DNA of 18,127 bases from Methanosarcinales archaeon (GTDB lineage Archaea > Halobacteriota > Methanosarcinia > Methanosarcinales > Methanogasteraceae), in contig DAOVGE010000159.1 in NCBI GenBank assembly GCA_030672605.1, positions 1 through 18,127 of the forward strand, read 5' to 3'. Under the pieces are notes generated by a model. The model made no database searches. It was given only the letters and a program-made list of their open reading frames with translations, and was not told the DNA's origin. Shown here one piece after another: positions 13,276-18,127 of this stretch (positions are counted from its first letter, which is position 1; every line of letters begins with the position of its first letter). The position numbers and the translations under genes were made by a program.

Positions 13276-13637
13276 GTGTGGCTTTTTAATTATTCCGGTG
13301 GACCCTGGGTTATGACAAAGAAGATTAACCACAGACGCATTACGGCTTTTCGACGCTCAAATCTCCAAAAATTGTAAACGGTGTGTTGAGCCTCTTCAAG
13401 TATGCTCATCATCGGCATAAACTGCGCTTTTTATCGACGGACCGAAAACCGATGTTGCCCACAAACAAGGGCATAAGTTTTACTCATACGATACAATCCG
13501 AATTTTTCAGCGGAATTTATGTATTTTGTGGCAACATATTCGTGCAATTCGTGACATTCGTCTGAATTCGTGATTTTAACACGAATTGCACGAATAGACG
13601 AATCCCACGAATTAGATGATCAACGGGTTTGAAAAGC
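13276..13637. other. Non-coding interval between the regulator remnant and the beta-helix gene
   Basis: About 360 bases. It holds a short fragment of the CACAGA-type repeat (GATTAACCACAGACGC near 13324), then about 200 bases of sequence that I cannot assign, then the ATTCGT/ACGAAT hairpin at 13538-13612. Short open frames on both strands (13383-13565 plus; 13290-13418 minus) have no recognisable protein features. Confidence 0.5.
13538..13612. repeat. ATTCGT/ACGAAT inverted repeat, possible 3' end of the beta-helix transcript
   Basis: The left arm 13538-13572 has four ATTCGT units. The right arm 13580-13612 has four ACGAAT units and is its near reverse complement, with only 7 bases between. 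The arm order is the reverse of that at 5722-5806, where ACGAAT comes first. It begins 26 bases past the stop of the minus-strand beta-helix gene, so it could act in 3' end formation, although no T-run follows on that strand. Confidence 0.7.
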
Positions 13638-16600
13638 TTAAGTTATGGCGTTGTGAAGTATAGTTACCTCTGGTCCCACAAAATAATTCTTGAATGGCAT
13701 CACGAGCGGATAATCGTCTTCGTCGGAATCCATGATGTAAGGCGAATCCCCGATCCCATCCCCGTCGGCATCACTCCCATCGTAATCACTCCAGTAGTTG
13801 CCGAGATAGTTCGTGAAGGTATTGCCCCTGTAGGTGTACTCTATCTTTGATTGAGAGCTCCAGATGTTCGTGGCACGGGAGGATTGGGTGGCAATGTTAT
13901 CAGAATTATTTATAAAATTATTTAGATATATAACATTGCTGTATGAGTCATTGAAGAAGATGAGGACGCCGTACCGGTTGTTTGAGCAGGTGTTGCTTGA
14001 TATGCTGTTGTCGTTTGATCGATAGATGCGGATGCCAGCCCGGTAGTTCGTCGAGCAATCGTTGTTAGATATGCAGGCGGTGTCTGAACCATATAGGCGG
14101 ATGCCATCGTCATGGTTCTTCAAGCAATCATTGCTCGATACGGTGTTGCCTGATCCGGATAAACCGATACCATCACCATGATTACTCGAGCAATTATTGC
14201 CTGATATGCTGTTACCAGCTCCATAGAGACGGATGCCAGTCCACTCATTGTTCGTGCAATTATTGCCTGCTATGCGGTTGTTGCTTGAATAATGGAGGTC
14301 GATTCCAGCTCCGTTATCTGAGCAGTTATTGCCAGATATGACGTTGTCGTTTGAATACAAGAAGTGGATGCCCACATAATGGTTGTTTGAGCAATTATTC
14401 CATCTTATGGTGACATTTGAAGAGAAGGCTACTTCTACGCCGATGCTTGCATTGTTCAATTCCTGATTCTCGACCAGAACACCCTCGCAATTCACAAGTA
14501 TTACTTGACCTGCCCCATCCGGAATGCTTTTCCCGTTCACATCCTTCCAGTAATAAACCGGTTTTCCGTTCACCGTGTTCGTTTCGTCGATCTCACACGT
14601 GTAACCGCCCGGTGAATCACCACGGATGACTATTCCGTTCTCAGACATGGTGTTGCCTGTTAATCTGCTGTTGTCCGAATCATCGAGGCGGATGCCTTCG
14701 TGGTTGTTCGAGCAATTATTGTTCGATATGTTGTCGTTTGATCCGCTGAGGCAGATGCCACCATGGTTGTTTGAGCAGATGTTGTTTGATATGCTGTTGT
14801 CTCTTGAATCAGTGAGATGGATGCCAGTTCCCTCGTTGTTCGAGCAATTATTGTTCGATATGCTGTTGTCTCTTGAATCAGTGAGGTGGATCCCATCCGA
14901 GTTGCTGTCCGGGAGCATCCAGCCGTATATGCCAGCGTAGACACCTGTGGAGTTGCTGTTTGAGCAAGTGTTGTTTGATACGCTGCTTCTGCTCAAACCA
15001 TGGAATTGTATTCCATCATTCCAGTTATTCTGGCAATTGTTGCTTGATATGCTGCTGTTGATTGAATAAAAGAAGTGGATGCCCGCATCATGGTTGTTTG
15101 AGCAAGTATTGTCTCTCACGGTGACATTTGAAGAGAAGGCTACTTCCAAACCAACGCTTGCATTATTTAATTCCTGATTCTCGACCAGTATGCCCCTGCA
15201 ATTTGCAAGTATTACCTGTCCCGCCCCTTCAGGAATTCTCCCTGATTCAACATCCGTCCGGTAATAAACCGGTTTTCCATTCACCAGGTTCGTTTCGTCG
15301 ATCTCATGCGTGTAATCGTCCGGTGAATCACCGTGGATAACGATTCCATTCTCAAACATGGCGTTGCCTGTTAATCTGTTGTTGCACGAATGATGTAGGT
15401 AAATGCCCGCCTGATCGTTGTTAGAGCAATCATTGTTTGATATCCGGTTGTTGCTTGAATCACCGAGGCGGATGCCAGCCTGATCATTGTTTGAGCAAAC
15501 GTTTTCCGATATGTTGCTCTTGCTCGAACCATATAGCCAGATGCCGATACCATTGTTTGAGCAAGTGGTGTCAGAAACGTTGCAGTAACTTGCACCGAGG
15601 TAGATTCCTGCTTTGCCGAATGTGGTTCCTACTACTCGTCTCACTACCGTAAAACCACTGATATTGGCATGATCCGCGGTTATCTTAACGACATTGTCAC
15701 TTCCCGCATCCTGAATAGTGCAATCTGCAGACCCATTCAGAGACCGGATCGTCAGGGATTTGGTGACCTTTACATTCTCACGGTAAACACCATCCTCGAC
15801 CTCGATTATATGCCCGTTTTGTGTATCCGGATCGTCTATCGCAGCCTGGATGAAGGAGAAATCTTCGCCGGTGTTGATGTTATGGACCCGATTTGCCGGA
15901 ATATGTTCTCCAATGGTCACCTCATCACCGATCCAGATTGCCGGTATCTTCTCCGCACGGTTATCAACGAGCAGTCCATTGGAGATATCCAGAATGCTAT
16001 TATTACCCTCCGATCCTTTTATCTCAAAGTCTATCTTCGCCACGTACCCGGATCCGCTGACCCCGCTGAGACCAGGGAGATTGAACATCACTCTGATCGT
16101 GCCCGCATCCACGAAACTCCACATAACTGGTAGTTCCATGCCGCCTATACTTCCTGCCTCCACACCCTTAACAGTCACAACATCCGGATCAAACGAGAGT
16201 TCAAACTGCCCGCCGTCCAGATCAGTCACGTTCTCGGTATCAATCGTAGCCTCAAATGCACCAGATACAACCGGAGGAGCATTAACGATAACAGGCACTC
16301 CGATGGGCGCCTCAACCTCGCAATCAAACCAGACGGCTGGTAGCGCAACTCCGCCCGTATCAACAAGCTTTCCGTTTGATATATCCAGAATGAATGAATA
16401 GCCCTGCGGTCCTACCCTCTCAAAGTCTATCCTTGCCACACATCCGGATCCGTTGACCCCACCCCCACCATCCAGTTTGAAGATCACCCGGACCGTGCCT
16501 GCATTCGTGAAATACCAGCGGGCGATTGGTACCGTTGTGCCGTTTATGTTTCCTGCATTGACCCCGGTCACGTTCACGATGCTTGAATTGAACGTCAGAT

Positions 16601-18127
16601 CGAACTGCCCGGAATCGAGACTGGTAGCATGGTGGACGTCGATTGTTGCATCGAATCTGTCATATATGATTTCCGGAGCATCGAGATCGACTATCATCAT
16701 ATTCTCTGTTTGTGCAGAGTAATTCTCGAAAGGCACCACCAGCGGGCAATTGTCCATATCGGAATCCATAATGTATGGGGAATTGCCAATTCCATCCATG
16801 TCCGAATCGTTTCCCGTGTAATCATCCCAGTAGTTGCCTAAATAGTTCGTGAACGTCCTGCCTTTGTATGTGTAGTTTATCCTTGCTGTTGAGTTCCAGA
16901 TGTTTGTGGATGAACGGAGATGGGTGTTATAGGTGTTGTTTATAAAATTGTTAAGGAATATAGCATTGCTGCATGATCCCTCGAGGTTGATGCCGTTTCG
17001 GTTGTTTGAGCAATTATTGCCTGATACAGCGTTGTTGCATGATTTATAGATGTGGATGCCGTTTCGGTTGTTCGAGTAATCATTGTTTCGTATCACAATA
17101 TATGAAGAGAATGCCACTTTCATACCAACGCGTACATTGTTCAATTCCTGATCTTCAACCAGAACATCCTTGCAATTCACAAGTATTACCTGACCCGCTC
17201 CGTCGGGAATTCTCCCGGATTTGATATCATTCCAGTAATAAACCGGTTTTCCGTTCACCATATTCGTTTTGTCGATCTCATGTGTGTAATCGCCCAGCGA
17301 ATCTCCCCAAATAGATATCCCACTCCCAGACATGATATTGCCTGTTAATTTGTTGTTGCTTGAATCGCAGAGGCAGACGTCAGTCTCCTCGTTGTTTGAG
17401 CAAGTATTGTCCGATATACGGTTGTTGCTCGAACCATGTAGGCTCGAACTATATAGACCGATGCCATTCCGGTGGTTGTTTGAGCAATTGTTGCTTGATA
17501 TGCGGTTGTTGTTCGAACTATAGATGCTGATACCATCCAGGTTGTTTGAGCAATTATTGCCGGATATGCTGTTGTCGCTTGAACCATCGAGGTTGATGCC
17601 ATCGACGTTGTTTGAGCAATTATTGTCCGATATGTGGTTGTTACCGGATTTACAGAGGCTGATGCCACCCCGGTTGTTTGACCAGTTGTTGTTTTTTAAA
17701 GTAAGATATGAAGACAACGCGACTGTTATACCGGTGTCCAAATCGTTTAAGTTCTGCTCTTCGACCAAAACATTACTGCAATTAACGAGAATTACCTGCC
17801 CGGCACCATCGGGAATGCGTCCCCCGTCCACATCCTCCCAGTAATAAACCGGCTTACCGTTCACTGTGTTGCTTTCGTCTATTTCATGCGTGTAACTGCT
17901 CAGTGAATCACTCCGGATAAATATTCCACTCTCAAACATGGTATTGCCTGTTAATTTGTTGTTGCTTGAATCGTAGATGTCGATGCCATCATCCCGGTTG
18001 TTTGGGCAAGTGTTGTTCGATATGTGGTTGTTTGAATCCCATAGGGAGATGCCATTGTCGTTGTTTGAGCAGTTGTTATTAGATATGTTGTTGTTATTTG
18101 AATCCCGATTGAGGGAGATGCCATTAT
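13638..18127 (-). CDS. Giant NosD-like beta-helix protein with two cohesin domains (5' end outside window)
   Basis: The open frame covers 1,495 visible residues and runs past the right edge. An ATG at 17939 lies inside a repeat unit and is not the start. Order, from N to C: beta-helix coils (18125 to about 16980), a NosD-type tail (about 16978-16720, NYLGNYWDDY and SPYIMDSD), two tandem cohesin-type domains (about 16700-16312 and 16300-15912, each with DSGQF- or DGGQF-like, AGTVRV-like and ILDISNG motifs), a fresh beta-helix entry (FSFIQAAIDDP, ENVKVTKSLTIRS, about 15890-15730), many coils, and a second NosD tail (about 13945-13680). Coils follow NNxCSNNxxGIxLxxSxNNxIS, 22-24 residues each. 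It ends FVGPEVTILHNAIT without an anchor motif. It is most likely an exported cell-surface or matrix protein; binding partners and substrate are unknown. No dockerin is seen. Confidence 0.9.
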   Translation of the reverse strand, partial: NGISLNRDSNNNNISNNNCSNNDNGISLWDSNNHISNNTCPNNRDDGIDIYDSSNNKLTGNTMFESGIFIRSDSLSSYTHEIDESNTVNGKPVYYWEDVDGGRIPDGAGQVILVNCSNVLVEEQNLNDLDTGITVALSSYLTLKNNNWSNNRGGISLCKSGNNHISDNNCSNNVDGINLDGSSDNSISGNNCSNNLDGISIYSSNNNRISSNNCSNNHRNGIGLYSSSLHGSSNNRISDNTCSNNEETDVCLCDSSNNKLTGNIMSGSGISIWGDSLGDYTHEIDKTNMVNGKPVYYWNDIKSGRIPDGAGQVILVNCKDVLVEDQELNNVRVGMKVAFSSYIVIRNNDYSNNRNGIHIYKSCNNAVSGNNCSNNRNGINLEGSCSNAIFLNNFINNTYNTHLRSSTNIWNSTARINYTYKGRTFTNYLGNYWDDYTGNDSDMDGIGNSPYIMDSDMDNCPLVVPFENYSAQTENMMIVDLDAPEIIYDRFDATIDVHHATSLDSGQFDLTFNSSIVNVTGVNAGNINGTTVPIARWYFTNAGTVRVIFKLDGGGGVNGSGCVARIDFERVGPQGYSFILDISNGKLVDTGGVALPAVWFDCEVEAPIGVPVIVNAPPVVSGAFEATIDTENVTDLDGGQFELSFDPDVVTVKGVEAGSIGGMELPVMWSFVDAGTIRVMFNLPGLSGVSGSGYVAKIDFEIKGSEGNNSILDISNGLLVDNRAEKIPAIWIGDEVTIGEHIPANRVHNINTGEDFSFIQAAIDDPDTQNGHIIEVEDGVYRENVKVTKSLTIRSLNGSADCTIQDAGSDNVVKITADHANISGFTVVRRVVGTTFGKAGIYLGASYCNVSDTTCSNNGIGIWLYGSSKSNISENVCSNNDQAGIRLGDSSNNRISNNDCSNNDQAGIYLHHSCNNRLTGNAMFENGIVIHGDSPDDYTHEIDETNLVNGKPVYYRTDVESGRIPEGAGQVILANCRGILVENQELNNASVGLEVAFSSNVTVRDNTCSNNHDAGIHFFYSINSSISSNNCQNNWNDGIQFHGLSRSSVSNNTCSNSNSTGVYAGIYGWMLPDSNSDGIHLTDSRDNSISNNNCSNNEGTGIHLTDSRDNSISNNICSNNHGGICLSGSNDNISNNNCSNNHEGIRLDDSDNSRLTGNTMSENGIVIRGDSPGGYTCEIDETNTVNGKPVYYWKDVNGKSIPDGAGQVILVNCEGVLVENQELNNASIGVEVAFSSNVTIRWNNCSNNHYVGIHFLYSNDNVISGNNCSDNGAGIDLHYSSNNRIAGNNCTNNEWTGIRLYGAGNSISGNNCSSNHGDGIGLSGSGNTVSSNDCLKNHDDGIRLYGSDTACISNNDCSTNYRAGIRIYRSNDNSISSNTCSNNRYGVLIFFNDSYSNVIYLNNFINNSDNIATQSSRATNIWSSQSKIEYTYRGNTFTNYLGNYWSDYDGSDADGDGIGDSPYIMDSDEDDYPLVMPFKNYFVGPEVTILHNAIT
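14788..14895 (-). repeat. Recent 69-base tandem duplication of one beta-helix coil
   Basis: Bases 14788-14826 and 14857-14895 match at 37 of 39 positions with a shift of 69 bases, or 23 codons. Both encode GIHLTDSRDNSISNN. Other coils are much more diverged at DNA level, so this unit is a recent in-frame addition. Confidence 0.8.
15912..16700 (-). repeat. Tandem cohesin-type domains in the beta-helix protein
   Basis: Two neighbouring units of about 130 residues share the same motif order: an entry strand (FDATIDV or FEATIDT), L(D)xGQF, GVNAG or GVEAG, AGTVRVIF or AGTIRVMF, ARIDFE or AKIDFE, and ILDISNG. Such beta-sandwich domains bind dockerins in cellulosomes, but archaeal ones occur without cellulosomes. 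They sit between the two beta-helix halves rather than at an end. Confidence 0.78.

Larger units (their letters stand above)
14397..17939 (-). repeat. Four copies of an 84-residue module within the beta-helix protein
   Basis: The module opens GIxIxGDSxxxYTHEID, passes NGKPVYY and GAGQVILVNC, and ends ASVGxEVAFSS-like before the next coil. Copies, read on the minus strand, start at 17939, 17333, 15359 and 14648 and each spans about 252 bases. Two lie in each beta-helix half, spaced 606 and 711 bases apart, which fits duplication of a whole half around the cohesin pair. Confidence 0.85.

Noticed and set aside
13290..13418. Minus-strand 42-aa frame (MPMMSILEEAQHTVYNFWRF start) and plus-strand frame 13383-13565
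   Set aside because: Considered as a transposase remnant, but no family motif, catalytic residues or terminal inverted repeats could be seen.
14417..17844. Many plus-strand open frames opposite the beta-helix gene (for example 15669-16133, 15850-16401)
   Set aside because: They are antisense shadows with repetitive Leu/Ser/Arg composition and no start signals.
17937..17939. ATG as the start of the beta-helix protein
   Set aside because: The same frame continues upstream to the window edge with typical coils (NNCSNN, NTCPNN), and the equivalent Met is internal in the other three module copies.
13938..18127. CRISPR array or minisatellite, because of many TTGTTTGAGCAATTATTG-like units
   Set aside because: Spacing is a multiple of three, units vary as codons do, and the minus strand stays open throughout. 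The repeats encode beta-helix coils.
1..18127. tRNA, rRNA or riboswitch genes
   Set aside because: I looked through the non-coding gaps for T-loop text and cloverleaf arms and saw none. Only the repeat hairpins show clear structure.

Overview
The window is archaeal. It opens with a proteasome beta subunit whose stop codon overlaps the start of a KH-MBL-beta-CASP ribonuclease (FttA/aCPSF1, the archaeal transcription termination factor), and TATA-type promoters precede several genes. PEP/pyruvate enzymes, a tungstate-type permease and a giant NosD-like beta-helix/cohesin surface protein suggest an anaerobic euryarchaeon, perhaps related to Methanophagales/ANME-1, Syntrophoarchaeum or Archaeoglobi. 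That placement is an inference from gene content only.

Layout. (1) 1-2630: promoter, psmB and fttA. (2) 2631-3072: non-coding, with degenerate dispersed repeats and hairpins. (3) 3073-3667, minus: a 55-aa two-helix membrane protein, then a YjbQ/UPF0047 protein. (4) 3743-5205: two dyad sequences, then pyruvate kinase. (5) 5221-6082: a small antitoxin-like gene followed by the frameshifted stump of a PIN (VapC-type) toxin, then 500 bases of repeat debris including a 35-bp inverted repeat. (6) 6083-9986: an orphan WtpB/ModB-like permease, pyruvate phosphate dikinase, and an overlapping DsrE-family protein. (7) 9987-13275: accessory islet. Copies of the 3' end of the DsrE gene recur twice. They bound one cassette with two small membrane proteins and another with an HTH-ImmA/IrrE protease regulator plus a PIN (DUF4411-type) gene carrying one in-frame TAA. 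A second, broken copy of the HTH-ImmA gene follows the last DsrE tail and carries foreign non-coding repeat sequence where its own codons should be. (8) 13276-13637: non-coding, with a second ACGAAT/ATTCGT hairpin. (9) 13638-18127, minus: about 1,495 visible residues of a secreted-type protein built as beta-helix, NosD tail, two cohesins, beta-helix, NosD tail. Its start lies beyond the window.

How the parts fit. Proteasome and FttA form a housekeeping operon. Pyruvate kinase and PPDK act on the PEP/pyruvate node in opposite directions. The spaces between housekeeping genes hold decayed toxin-antitoxin modules, and both disrupted modules at 5476 and 12906 are interrupted by the same kinds of short-period non-coding repeats. 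The most unusual signals are the triplicated dsrE tail bounding cassettes, these repeat families, and the cysteine-bearing beta-helix coils joined to cohesins.
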